64,000 nucleotides of DNA from NCBI RefSeq assembly GCF_000520015.2, contig NZ_CP007044.2, forward strand, positions 3,596,001-3,660,000. Reading direction: 5' to 3'. The stretch comes from Chania multitudinisentens RB-25. Lineage in GTDB: Bacteria; Pseudomonadota; Gammaproteobacteria; Enterobacterales; Enterobacteriaceae. Under the pieces are notes generated by a model that saw only the letters and a list, made by a program, of their open reading frames with translations, searched no databases and was not told the DNA's origin. Position 1 is the first letter of the stretch. Each line of letters begins with the position of its first letter. Shown piece by piece: positions 45,234 to 53,977 of the stretch. The translations under genes were made by a program, and so were the position numbers.

Positions 45234-45281
45234 ACGGTTAAAACACTCTGTACCTAGAGTTGCAAATGCAGGCAAGTTTAT

Positions 45282-45305
45282 AACCCCAGGCGCATCCCTG
45301 GGGTT
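45282..45305 (-). terminator. Hairpin between sfuA and sfuB
   Basis: AACCCCAGG-GATGCG-CCTGGGGTT, a 9-bp stem without a U tract. Such intercistronic hairpins reduce read-through and protect the binding-protein message, making SfuA more abundant than the membrane parts. Confidence 0.7.
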
Positions 45306-45313
45306 AGACAACC

Positions 45314-46330
45314 TTACAACAGACCGGCTTCGGTCATCAGTTCAACGACTTTTTTACTGTTCAGTTTGGCCGCTTCTACTTTTGGCGCCTCAAGTTGGTT
45401 CAGCGGCACCAATTTCGGATTAGAAGCGGCACCCACGCCAACGGCGTACTCAAAGGCGTTGTTAGTACGCAGGATCTCCTGGCCTTGTGGGCCGGTGATC
45501 CATTTCATAAACTCTTGGGCTTGCTGCTGGTGCTTGCTTGAAGCAAGAACACCGCCGCCTGAGATACTGACGAAGGCGCCCGGATCTTGGTGTTTGAAAT
45601 AATGTAACTTGATGTTTTTACTGTTTTCACCCGTTTTTGCACCATCAACAAACGGGTAATAATGATAAATTACGCCACCGTCGATCTGACCCGCATTGAC
45701 AGCTTTCATTACGGTACTATTGCCTTTATAAGCGGTAAAATTGCTTTTCATCGCTTTCAGCCATTCACGTGTCGCTTCTTCACCTTTCAGTTCCAATAAC
45801 GCACTGACGATAGCCTGGAAATCAGCCCCTGAAGGTGAGGCGGCCCAGCGGCCTTTCCATTCTGGTTTGGCCAGATCCAGCAGAGATTTCGGTAACTGTG
45901 CTTCACTGATCTTGGCTGGATTGTAAACGAATACCGTGGAACGAGCAGCGATCCCCATCCAGCGTTCATGTTCCGGCCGATATTGTGGTTCGACCTGGGC
46001 TAACGTGTCAGCATGCAGCGGTGCGAACAGTTTGGCATTGTCCACAAGCACCATCGCTGGGGAGTTTTCAGTGAGGAAAACATCCGCTGGGGAAGCGCTG
46101 CCTTCTTGCACTATCTGATTACCTAACTCGCTATCACTACCATTACGCAAGGTTACTTTAATACCGGTATCTTTGGTAAAACCATCAACCCAGGATTTGA
46201 CCAGGTTCTCGTGTTGAGCATTATAAACCACGATACCTTGCTCATGGTTGGCAGCACTGGCTGAGAAGGGCAGCACCATGGAAGAAGCCAACAAGGCCAG
46301 GGGAGCAAGAGAGGGGAAACGCAATTTCAT
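45314..46330 (-). CDS. sfuA: Periplasmic ferric iron-binding protein SfuA
   Basis: The 338-residue solute-binding protein has a signal peptide (MKLRFPSLAPLALLASSMVLPFSASA) and iron ligands expected in YNAQHENL (His/Tyr region) and YHYYPFVDGA (the Tyr-Tyr pair). Nearly the whole length matches the recalled S. marcescens SfuA. A Fur-like box lies about 90 bases ahead of the start, supporting induction under iron limitation. Confidence 0.97.
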   Translation of the reverse strand: MKLRFPSLAPLALLASSMVLPFSASAANHEQGIVVYNAQHENLVKSWVDGFTKDTGIKVTLRNGSDSELGNQIVQEGSASPADVFLTENSPAMVLVDNAKLFAPLHADTLAQVEPQYRPEHERWMGIAARSTVFVYNPAKISEAQLPKSLLDLAKPEWKGRWAASPSGADFQAIVSALLELKGEEATREWLKAMKSNFTAYKGNSTVMKAVNAGQIDGGVIYHYYPFVDGAKTGENSKNIKLHYFKHQDPGAFVSISGGGVLASSKHQQQAQEFMKWITGPQGQEILRTNNAFEYAVGVGAASNPKLVPLNQLEAPKVEAAKLNSKKVVELMTEAGLL

Positions 46331-46416
46331 ACGGTTATCCTTTTAGTGTTCGAAGAAAAAACGAGCATCGCCAGGTAAGCGCGAACAACCCAATTGTATC
46401 TAAGAACGTTACGAAT

Positions 46417-46435
46417 GATAGTGAAAATGATTCGC
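46417..46435 (-). promoter_or_regulatory. Fur box upstream of sfuABC
   Basis: GATAGTGAAAATGATTCGC matches 14 of 19 positions of the Fur consensus GATAATGATAATCATTATC. Confidence 0.75.
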
Positions 46436-46555
46436 ATTGGGATGTTTCTGACCGAAAAAGAAGGGGGAAGCATGAAACTTAGGGGAAAACACAATTTCCC
46501 GGGCAGCTTGCACCCGGGGAGAAGCCATATTGGCACACAAGCCTAACTTAGGTTT

Positions 46556-46732
46556 TTATGCTGAATGTTTGGTAGGAATACAGATTTTTCCATTAATAAT
46601 GTGTGCGTCACGGCGTATCCAATCGTGAACTTTATAAACACTGGTTTTGTATAATTGAGCAAAAGACTGTATGTCACCATCATGTTTTTTATGCACCAGT
46701 TCTTCAACACTGGTAAGTACACTATTTTCCAT
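46556..46732 (-). CDS. Small protein with HTH-like sequence, 58 residues
   Basis: A short ORF on the minus strand encodes 58 residues. Residues ~21-45 read IQSFAQLYKTSVYKVHDWIRR, resembling the helix-turn-helix of small Cro- or excisionase-type proteins (a second helix like SVYKVHDWI as recognition helix). The ribosome site is weak (AGGGA at 11 bases). It is in an AT-rich area between sfuA and the mechanosensitive channel gene, with no phage or plasmid neighbours. I do not recognise the family, so the function (perhaps DNA binding) is inference. Confidence 0.5.
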   Translation of the reverse strand: MENSVLTSVEELVHKKHDGDIQSFAQLYKTSVYKVHDWIRRDAHIINGKICIPTKHSA

Positions 46733-47453
46733 TCTACGTAATTTCCCTGTTTTATAACATACTGTAAAATAATAATTTTTAATTACATTGTAATATAAGT
46801 ATAAGCTAAATCACTTGTAAGAATCAGTGTAGCATAAAATATAATACACGGAAATTATTCTTATCAACATGGTATTTTAGTTAAGATGATTCCCATTAAA
46901 AAATCTTAAGATATTTGGAGGCGATAGCGTAGAAATATTTCATCAAGATATTTATTGAAGGTAACTTCGGAAAGCGATCTATTTTTGAGAAAGATCAGGC
47001 TTAATAACTCTTATAGCCTTTCTGAGATTATATGGAACCTCTCAAACATGCGCTGCTGGCCTGGCAGCCTCTGAGGGAGACAACGTTAAGGCAGGCTTTA
47101 TTGGTGAAAAATTTACCTTCAGTAACTTCTTAAAAATTTTAAATATATTTTTTGCACGACTAAAACATGTACTTTATAAGAATTTTCCGACACCCGGGGC
47201 GGGGCTAAGACTTATTACCGTATCCAAGCTAACAGTATGTGGTCTGTACCGGTAATGTGCACCAGGTGCGCTATCCGTACCGTTCATCATTACCGTTACA
47301 CAGAATTATTTTTTTCAAAATACGCCAGCTTATTTGGAGTATTTTTCTATATTGACCATCTGTCTAAAATAGGAACATTTTCAGAGTAAGCTTTACTAGA
47401 TTACCGGTAGAGTGTTGTAAGGAAATATAGCCAGAACAAGACCTATTAGGATA
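46733..47453. other. AT-rich gene-poor stretch
   Basis: About 720 bases. On the plus strand an open frame of some 85 codons without a good start runs to the stop at about 47264 (segment AGLAASEGDNVKAGFIGEKF); it may be a gene remnant, but I cannot name it. The rest is AT-rich and shows no tRNA or repeat. Confidence 0.4.
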
Positions 47454-47603
47454 ATGCCAAATAGTACACATAATAGTCCTCCACTTGGAGGAGGCGCAAT
47501 CTGGTTTGAGCGCTCCGTTCAAGCACTAAAAATAGGCAAAGAACTCGTTCTGGATGTGATTGCCGTTCAGATTAAGCCGCAATACTCCAATGTGGACATG
47601 TGA
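47454..47603 (+). CDS. Hypothetical 49-residue ORF, low support
   Basis: ATG at 47454 with a weak AGGA just ahead; the product reads MPNSTHNSPPLGGGAIWFER, then VQALKIGKELVLDVIAVQ. No recognisable family. It may be the end of a lost gene. A perfect GGCTGCAGCC palindrome lies just after it at 47617-47626. Confidence 0.25.
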   Translation: MPNSTHNSPPLGGGAIWFERSVQALKIGKELVLDVIAVQIKPQYSNVDM

Positions 47604-47765
47604 ATCGCCCTGTAGGGGCTGCAGCCAGCATTCTCGGATGAATATAGCTTTTGCGGTGTATGGCTTATTACTATAATCAGCCCTATTGTTAATCAGGCAG
47701 GCTGAAATCATGGTACTGCCTGTGGCATGTTTTTGATCGCCAACCCCAGCAGAGCATTCACGGTT

Positions 47766-50198
47766 ATGATAATGAAGCCTTTACCGATACTCCTGTTCAT
47801 CTTTTCTATATTGTTTGGCTTACCTCTGGTTACACACACCAGCGTAGCGGCTCCGGTGGCTGCGGTTGAAGACAGCCAGCCAGATGTCGCAACTGCATTA
47901 AAAAACTATCAAAAACAACTGGATACCATTAAACAGCAGGTATCTAAGGCCAACACGGATAGTCAGTTGAGCAAACTGTTTGATGCGACACAAATGTTGG
48001 GGGCAGATCTGGGGAAATTGATTACCGAGCTGCATCCAGTACAAGAAAAACTACAGGCACAATTGGATGTTCTTGGGCCAGAACCTGCGCCGGGTTCAAT
48101 GGCGGAAACAGCGGCCGTGGTCAAACAACGTAATGCGCTCAATAGCAGTAAAAAGCAGATGGATGATGCGATAAAACGCTCGCAAGCCATCAAAGCCAGC
48201 ACTGCCGATCTGGGGCAGCAAATCAATGATCTACGCCGTGTGGCATTCAAAACTCAGTTGGCGTTGAATACCGGCAGTATTTTAAGTTCCGACTTCTGGT
48301 CACCAAAGACTTACATGCAGACAGAAGAACTGGATCAGTTCAGTGCATTCATTCAGCAATTGCAGCAGACCTGGGATAACAGTTGGCAGGAAAGCTGGCG
48401 TTACGGTACTTTGGGGCTCCTGATGCTGGCCGCCACTATTTGGTCGTTAGGGCGCTATATTGTTGAACGTTTTCTTGCCTGGTTGAGTATTCGTTATCTG
48501 CCCGATGGGCGGCTGCGCCGTAGTTTTATGGCACTGGCCACGGCCATGATTACGCTATTTGCGGCCAAATTGGCACTCAATCTGATCGTAATCACTTTTT
48601 CCCGTGCTCAACCGTTTACCCCGCAGGTGCAGGATTTTTCAAATGGATTCATGCAACTGGGGCTTTTTTGTGCGCTGATTGCCGGGTTAGGGCGGGCATA
48701 TCTCTCGCTCAGCCGCCCATCATGGCGCTTGCCGCAGATGGATGATGCCATTGCATCCGGTATGCGTTATTTCCCACCACTGATTGCTGTACTGGCGCTG
48801 GCTTTTGGGACTGTTGAACTGATCAATAACGTGATAGGTGCTGGCTTGGGCACCACCGTATTAGGTAATGGGTTGGTTTCGGCATTAATGGCACTGCTGC
48901 TGCTGGTGATACCCGTGCGGGCGCACTATATCCGCCGCCAGTTAGAATTGAGCGGTACGCATATTGAGAAACGTTCCACGCTTAATGGTGTGGCACATAT
49001 CCTGATCCTGGTGTCTGCTGTGGTGATCCTGTTTTCACTGCTGATTGGCTATGTCGCTTTCGCTCGTTTCCTGGCTTATCAGCTGATCTGGATCGCGTTG
49101 GTATTGATGGCGTTTTATTTCCTGGTGATATTCACCACCGATCTCTGCGCGGCTATTTTTTCATCGCAAACAACCAGCGGCCGGGCGTTGAAGAAAACTC
49201 TCAACTTTAAAGATCGTCATCTGGAACAATTGATGATTATCTTTACGGCCATCGCCAAATGTTCACTGCTGTTACTGATGATTGTTGCGCTGATCAACGG
49301 CTCATTCGGCACCACCACCCCTAATTCACTGATTGAAAAAATCATCACAATTTTGAGTGGTGAGGGGCTAAAACGGCTGAATATTGTGCCGAGCAATCTG
49401 CTTAATGCCGTGATTTGCCTGATGATTGGCATTTATATTCTGCGAGTGACAAAGCGTTGGCTAAGCCATGAATTATTGCCAAAGACGATCAGCGATATTG
49501 GGATACGTGCATCCCTGGTCACATTATTCAGTAATGTCGGTTATGTACTAATCATTCTAATCACGTTAGCTGCCTTGGGCATCCAGTGGAACAATCTGGC
49601 ATGGATTGTCAGTGCGTTATCGGTCGGTATTGGTTTTGGTCTGCAAGAAATTGTGAAAAACTTTATTTCTGGGCTGATTCTGCTCACGGAGCGCCCGGTA
49701 AAAGTGGGGGATATGATCGGTATTGGCGGTGTGGAGGGAGATGTTCGCCGCATTAATGTACGTGCTACAGAAATCCAGCTTAGCGATCGTTCAACCATGA
49801 TCGTACCTAATTCACAGCTCATTTCGCAGAACGTGCGCAATGCTACGATGGGCAATGCGCAGGGCGTTGTGACGATTGCGCTAACATTCCCTACGGATAT
49901 TGATCCTGAGTTGGTGCGTAATATTCTGCTGAGTGCCTACCGAGCATATGATTCTATTCTTGAAACACCAGCCCCTTATGTGCGATTTAGCCAACTCGGC
50001 CCAGAGGGCATTATCCTTAGCGTGACAGGTTATGTTGCCAGCCCGCGTATGGTCGGTTCCACGAAAAGCGATCTGTTGTTCAGTATTCTCAAATCGCTGC
50101 GCGAACAGCGGGTGAATATCTCTAGCCCAAAAGAAGTGGTGTTTATGAAGCAACGGGCAAAAAATCTTGTTGATGAAGAGGAAGAACACTCGTCCTGA
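47766..50198 (+). CDS. Mechanosensitive ion channel (DUF3772 + MscS)
   Basis: The 810-residue inner-membrane channel has a signal sequence (KPLPILLFIFSILFGLPLVTHTSVA), a periplasmic coiled-coil DUF3772-type segment (~40-190, VATALKNYQKQLDTIKQQVSKANTDSQLSKLF), about eleven spans, and a C-terminal MscS core (~640-790) with pore helix GIGFGLQEIVKNFISGLILLTERPVKVGDMI and beta domain VGDMIGIGGVEGDVRRINVRATEIQLSDRSTMIVPNSQLI. Such channels release solutes in osmotic downshock. Start choice is uncertain because no candidate (47727, 47766, 47772) has a good ribosome site; 47766 keeps the signal peptide intact. Confidence 0.88.
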   Translation: MIMKPLPILLFIFSILFGLPLVTHTSVAAPVAAVEDSQPDVATALKNYQKQLDTIKQQVSKANTDSQLSKLFDATQMLGADLGKLITELHPVQEKLQAQLDVLGPEPAPGSMAETAAVVKQRNALNSSKKQMDDAIKRSQAIKASTADLGQQINDLRRVAFKTQLALNTGSILSSDFWSPKTYMQTEELDQFSAFIQQLQQTWDNSWQESWRYGTLGLLMLAATIWSLGRYIVERFLAWLSIRYLPDGRLRRSFMALATAMITLFAAKLALNLIVITFSRAQPFTPQVQDFSNGFMQLGLFCALIAGLGRAYLSLSRPSWRLPQMDDAIASGMRYFPPLIAVLALAFGTVELINNVIGAGLGTTVLGNGLVSALMALLLLVIPVRAHYIRRQLELSGTHIEKRSTLNGVAHILILVSAVVILFSLLIGYVAFARFLAYQLIWIALVLMAFYFLVIFTTDLCAAIFSSQTTSGRALKKTLNFKDRHLEQLMIIFTAIAKCSLLLLMIVALINGSFGTTTPNSLIEKIITILSGEGLKRLNIVPSNLLNAVICLMIGIYILRVTKRWLSHELLPKTISDIGIRASLVTLFSNVGYVLIILITLAALGIQWNNLAWIVSALSVGIGFGLQEIVKNFISGLILLTERPVKVGDMIGIGGVEGDVRRINVRATEIQLSDRSTMIVPNSQLISQNVRNATMGNAQGVVTIALTFPTDIDPELVRNILLSAYRAYDSILETPAPYVRFSQLGPEGIILSVTGYVASPRMVGSTKSDLLFSILKSLREQRVNISSPKEVVFMKQRAKNLVDEEEEHSS

Positions 50199-50244
50199 AC
50201 GCTCAGCCAATCGGCGTAAAGTAACAGGGGGCACAGGAGGTGGT

Positions 50245-50862
50245 ATGACAGATTGCTTGGCTAAAAATATCATTACGATATATGAAAAACTTGCTGATAA
50301 CTGGGAACAGCTCAGATCGACCGATCTTTTTGAACAACCTTGGTTGGACAAATTCTTGAACTTGTTACCGGTAAATGGGCAGATTTTGGACATCGGCTGT
50401 GGCAATGGGGTGCCAATTGCGGAATATTTTATCCGGCAGAATTTTCAGGTTGTGGGTGTTGATAGCTCACAATCCATGATTGGCCATTGTCAGCAACGTT
50501 TTCCAGAACAACTCTGGAATGTGGCAGATATGCGATTATTAGCATTACATCAGAAATTTGATGGTTTGATTGCATGGGACAGTTTTTTTCATCTGACACG
50601 CGAAGACCAACGCAACATGTTCAGGGTATTCAAACGGCATGCCAATAGTAAAGCTGTGTTAATGTTTACCAGTGGGCCCAGTGATGGCGAGGTGGTAGGG
50701 GTATTTGAAGGGGAGCAACTCTATCATGCAAGCCTGGCACCCGCAGAATATCGACAATTGCTTAAAAATAATGGATTCAGTGTAATAGATATGATTGCTG
50801 AAGATCCCGAGTGCCGCGGGCGCACGGTTTGGCTGGCTCAACATGATTCAGATGATGATTGA
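50245..50862 (+). CDS. Class I SAM-dependent methyltransferase
   Basis: This 205-residue methyltransferase has motif I ILDIGCGNGVPIAEYFI, motif II region VVGVDSSQSMIGHC, and FDGLIAWDSFFHL. It is preceded by AGGAGGT directly before the ATG, the best ribosome site in the window, so the in-frame ATG at 50167 inside the channel gene is discarded. The substrate is unknown. It follows the channel gene by 46 bases. Confidence 0.88.
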   Translation: MTDCLAKNIITIYEKLADNWEQLRSTDLFEQPWLDKFLNLLPVNGQILDIGCGNGVPIAEYFIRQNFQVVGVDSSQSMIGHCQQRFPEQLWNVADMRLLALHQKFDGLIAWDSFFHLTREDQRNMFRVFKRHANSKAVLMFTSGPSDGEVVGVFEGEQLYHASLAPAEYRQLLKNNGFSVIDMIAEDPECRGRTVWLAQHDSDDD

Positions 50863-50985
50863 TGGGTATATCTGCGAACTCTCGGTTTATTGTGTTGGAT
50901 CAATATTTACCACTTATTCCGCTTGTAAAAATGCAACTTAGGATTAGATTGATTATGATTATCACTAACTCTTAATAGGTGCAAC

Positions 50986-51408
50986 ATGGTGAATTGGTTC
51001 AATCGTGTAATGGATCGCCCGGATCTGGGCAAGTTAATCCTACGTTTGGCATTCAGCATTCTAATGATATTTCACGGATGGCATAAATTAATCGGCGGCA
51101 TTGACTATATCCAAGGTCTGCTGACTCAGCATGGGCTGCCGGGGTTTATCGGTTACGGTGTTTTTCTCGGTGAGTTAGTCGCTCCTCTGTTGATCATTCT
51201 GGGGATTTTTACCCGCCCGGCAGCGTTGGTGTTTTCATTTACCATGCTGGCTGCTTACCTGCTGATCGACCCTGGCAAGGCGCTGATGCTGACCAAAGTA
51301 GGGGCCTGGGGAGCAGAAGATATGGCGGTGTATTTCTTTGCTGGGTTGGCTATTGCTTTCCTTGGCAGTGGTCGTTACTCGGTAATGAAGGATCCTAATT
51401 GGCGTTAA
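50986..51408 (+). CDS. DoxX-family membrane protein
   Basis: This 140-residue protein has four membrane spans and the DoxX signature DLGKLILRLAFSILMIFHGWHKLIGGIDYIQGLLTQHGLPGFIGYGVFLGELVAPLLIILG. Members are linked to redox balance and thiosulfate or quinone chemistry; the role here is unknown. It is followed by a GC-rich hairpin at 51442-51463. Confidence 0.88.
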   Translation: MVNWFNRVMDRPDLGKLILRLAFSILMIFHGWHKLIGGIDYIQGLLTQHGLPGFIGYGVFLGELVAPLLIILGIFTRPAALVFSFTMLAAYLLIDPGKALMLTKVGAWGAEDMAVYFFAGLAIAFLGSGRYSVMKDPNWR

Positions 51409-51441
51409 GGCAGTTCAGGTAAACAGTGCTAAATCGATAGG

Positions 51442-51463
51442 GGGGGCGCATCAGTTCGCCCCT
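51442..51463 (+). terminator. Terminator after the DoxX gene
   Basis: GGGGCG-CATCAGTT-CGCCCC with following AATTTTTT. Confidence 0.7.
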
Positions 51464-51530
51464 CAATTTTTTCATGTTTGCAATTAGGGCTGTCATTTTT
51501 ACTACTTTATGAAATTTCCCGCTAGTACCA

Positions 51531-52163
51531 TTAATTTGCTATCACAGTGGCCAGCAACGGTGATTCAAACATAGCTTTGGGTGAAATAACCGCTGCATTC
51601 CATGGGATCTGTGTTCCATAGCGTTCATGCAACTTCTGCTTTATGGCAGGGGTGTCAAGATGGAATTCACGAACTTTCTGTAACTTGCCGATTTGTATGC
51701 CTAACGCCCGATCGTATATCTTCCATACCAACTCTGAGCAGTACATTTTATCATCTGACCAGGAGAATTGTGCATCGTAAGGCATACCTAAGAAGCGCTG
51801 AGCCTGTTTATTTATGCGTAATTGTTCCTGTGCCGTCAAACTGTGTCCGGCATTTTTTAACCGTTTGATGACAAAGTGTTTTCTTTCGCCTCGGTCTATC
51901 CAGGCAGACAACGGTGTATATTTTACTGTTGCTGCTGCCTCGAAAACGTAAGGCTTCCCACTACTCAGTAGGATGATACCCATGTGACTGTAACGTGAAC
52001 CCGTCGCTTGTTGTATGGCAAGGCTTTGTGCCGAACGCGAAGTCTGGAAAATGATGTCGCCTTCTTGTACTTTGGGCAACTCTTGAGCCTGGCTGACCAG
52101 CCCGGCTAACAAAAAAACTGCCAGAAACAGTAGAGCTCCTAGACGTTTGTTAAATAGCATCAT
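51531..52163 (-). CDS. YiiX-like permuted papain-fold amidase
   Basis: The 210-residue exported protein (signal peptide LGALLFLAVFLLAGLVSQA) resembles E. coli YiiX. The permuted cysteine-protease core is visible: His in GSRYSHMGIILL, Cys in DDKMYCSELVWKIY, plus FEAAATVKYTPLSAWI. It probably cleaves amide bonds in peptides or peptidoglycan in the periplasm. Single-gene unit. Confidence 0.85.
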   Translation of the reverse strand: MMLFNKRLGALLFLAVFLLAGLVSQAQELPKVQEGDIIFQTSRSAQSLAIQQATGSRYSHMGIILLSSGKPYVFEAAATVKYTPLSAWIDRGERKHFVIKRLKNAGHSLTAQEQLRINKQAQRFLGMPYDAQFSWSDDKMYCSELVWKIYDRALGIQIGKLQKVREFHLDTPAIKQKLHERYGTQIPWNAAVISPKAMFESPLLATVIAN

Positions 52164-52394
52164 TCAATCCCTCAAAATTAGAATGGTATGCATTTTATGA
52201 AGGTTATGTGTGGTGATTGTGAAGTGGGTTTCCTTGGGGAATACAGTTACCATCTGTGATAGGTGGATACCCACCATCAACTACTGGTTGTGCTATACCT
52301 GTTGTCGGATGGATTATTCTGGCTTCTGATGTGTCGCAGATTGCATATCGTACAGTAAGAGATTACAACCGTATTGCCAGAGGAAACGATAAAT

Positions 52395-52715
52395 ATGGTA
52401 AGTGATACTCTTGAACAGCGGATTTACGAACTGGTAAGAAGCCATGATGGAATTTACCTTTTTAAGAAAAAAGAACTGACACCAACAACGGATCTGGATT
52501 CAGATCTGCGACTGGAAGATGATAAAACACTGGCGCTGATCTTGAAGTTTAGTGTTGACCGCGGGAATTTTCCCATCACAACTTACTATCCGCCAGAACC
52601 ATCGCTAAAAAATTTGCTCAATCCGTTCCGTAAAAGCGATATTCCTCAGGTGCCGGATTTTACCATCGGTATGCTTATCGAGTCCGCCAGAGTAGGTCGC
52701 TGGCTCTATGACTGA
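52395..52715 (+). CDS. DUF1493 family protein (acyl-carrier-like)
   Basis: This 106-residue protein has the DUF1493 layout: LEQRIYELVRSHDGIYLFKKKELTPTTDLDSDLRLEDDKTLALILKFSVDRGNFP, which resembles an acyl carrier protein without the serine of DSL, and ends FTIGMLIESARVGRWLYD. AGAGGAA is ten bases ahead of the ATG at 52395. Function unknown. No partner gene is adjacent. Confidence 0.78.
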   Translation: MVSDTLEQRIYELVRSHDGIYLFKKKELTPTTDLDSDLRLEDDKTLALILKFSVDRGNFPITTYYPPEPSLKNLLNPFRKSDIPQVPDFTIGMLIESARVGRWLYD

Positions 52716-53097
52716 TTCACGATATATGTGACCGCTGTGACCGCGCCAGATAACCAGATTTCTCGTACTTCTACATTGGTTCGCATAATGTATATTATGT
52801 TAAATTACCCGTAATGGCTAATGCCACATCAAAGTTTTAATAAATCAATACGTTAGTAATTTCTGACCTCCCTCTCGTTTCTTACGTTAGGTGCTATGAG
52901 ATTAAAGTTATGTACTCACTTAACCAGTTGGTTAGATTCTGATGGATATGGAAATCTTTTACGAATTCTATTAGTGTGGGTGCCTATCTAAACCAGAGGT
53001 GGGTGCCCGCCATCTCTGGTCTGCCAAAAATGCATCAGACCCAGCGTTTACACTATCTGCGTAGCGCCTGAGGAAATGAAAATAAGTTAACAATTAA
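52716..53097. other. AT-rich intergenic region
   Basis: Nothing like a gene; a hairpin (ACCAGAG at 52992-52998, CTCTGGT at 53014-53020) could end the small ORF to its right. Confidence 0.5.
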
Positions 53098-53232
53098 CTA
53101 TCTTCTGAGATAGTAAGCCAAGAGCACAATGATGACGAAAACTAATACTAGAAAAAGAGTCATATATAAGACCCCTCTTTTGGTACTGACAAACAAATAA
53201 CAGTCCAGAATAGCAGTAATCAGCTGTTCCAT
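53098..53232 (-). CDS. 44-residue putative membrane protein downstream of the formate dehydrogenase genes
   Basis: The ORF starts with ATG behind AGAGGAAG at good spacing. The N-terminal part is MEQLITAILDCYLFVSTKRG, followed by an uninterrupted hydrophobic span LFLVLVFVIIVLLAYY and LRR at the end, so a C-terminal anchor. A second in-frame ATG at codon 24 has its own GAGGGG, which could give a 21-residue product containing only the span. It lies 112 bases after fdoI on the same strand, across a structured spacer. It resembles no protein I know. Both ribosome sites in frame argue it is real. Confidence 0.6.
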   Translation of the reverse strand: MEQLITAILDCYLFVSTKRGVLYMTLFLVLVFVIIVLLAYYLRR

Positions 53233-53284
53233 TTTCTTCCTCTTAGTGAGTTTTTTATCTGGGCCTCAACATGGGTGGCACTGA

Positions 53285-53338
53285 GAATGGGCATACGCAC
53301 TTGGCTGCCTAAAAACCAGCCTTTAGGTATACCCATTC
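53285..53338 (-). other. Structured spacer between fdoI and the small ORF
   Basis: GAATGGG (53285-53291) pairs with CCCATTC (53332-53338); inside, CCTAAA (53308-53313) pairs with TTTAGG (53322-53327), while GGCTG (53303-53307) and CAGCC (53317-53321) form a competing stem. It may end the operon or set the level of the small ORF. Confidence 0.5.
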
Positions 53339-53344
53339 CCATGA

Positions 53345-53977
53345 TTAACGCGTTGGCGGTTCTTTTTCTTTTAACTCACGATACCAGCGTGGGTGGTGTT
53401 TCTTTGCCCATGCTTTGGTAACCCAACCTTCTACCATCGCGGTCATAGTGCCTTTCACCCATAGAGCGGCATAGACATGCACCATGATAATCACTATTAG
53501 CGCCACTGCGGCAAATGAATGCAGCATTAACGCAAACCGGATCACCGGGATGGAGAAAGCAGGCGCAAAGTATGGCCGCCAGATGATTACCCCACTGATC
53601 AGCAGCAGAACCAGGAAAATAATTGCTGCCCAGAATACGCATTTCTGGCCGAAGTTATAACGCCCGGTATCCCCGACCTCCTCGTTGACGACGATCTTAT
53701 GAATATTCTTTGCCCAAAAGATATCATCCCGATTAATCAGGTTATGGTGCCAGTAGCGGAAAAACATGATGATGAACGAGGCAAACATCGCTACCCCGAT
53801 GAACGGGTGCAGAATACGCGCCAGCGGCGGCGTACCAAGAATATGCATCAGCCAGTTGAAGGATGGAAAGAGAAAACCCAGCCCGCTCACCGCCGCCAGG
53901 ATGAAGCAGAAGGCAGTGATCCAGTGGTTGATGCGTTCCGGTGCCGTGTAGCGCACAATGATGTCACGTTTTTTCAT
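53345..53977 (-). CDS. fdoI: Formate dehydrogenase cytochrome b556 (gamma) subunit
   Basis: This 210-residue membrane subunit receives electrons from the beta subunit and reduces quinone. Four spans; heme b ligands are expected in RINHWITAFCF, HPFIGVAMF and MLHSFAAVALIVIIMVHVYAALW. It overlaps the beta subunit gene by four bases. FdoI and FdnI are similar; the fdo name is provisional. Confidence 0.93.
   Translation of the reverse strand: MKKRDIIVRYTAPERINHWITAFCFILAAVSGLGFLFPSFNWLMHILGTPPLARILHPFIGVAMFASFIIMFFRYWHHNLINRDDIFWAKNIHKIVVNEEVGDTGRYNFGQKCVFWAAIIFLVLLLISGVIIWRPYFAPAFSIPVIRFALMLHSFAAVALIVIIMVHVYAALWVKGTMTAMVEGWVTKAWAKKHHPRWYRELKEKEPPTR

Noticed and set aside
46327..46536. 69-codon minus-strand frame upstream of sfuA
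   Set aside because: It covers the sfuA promoter and Fur box and has no ribosome site or family match.
47617..47626. GGCTGCAGCC palindrome as a repeat element
   Set aside because: Single ten-base palindrome; no second copy noted nearby and no transcription context.
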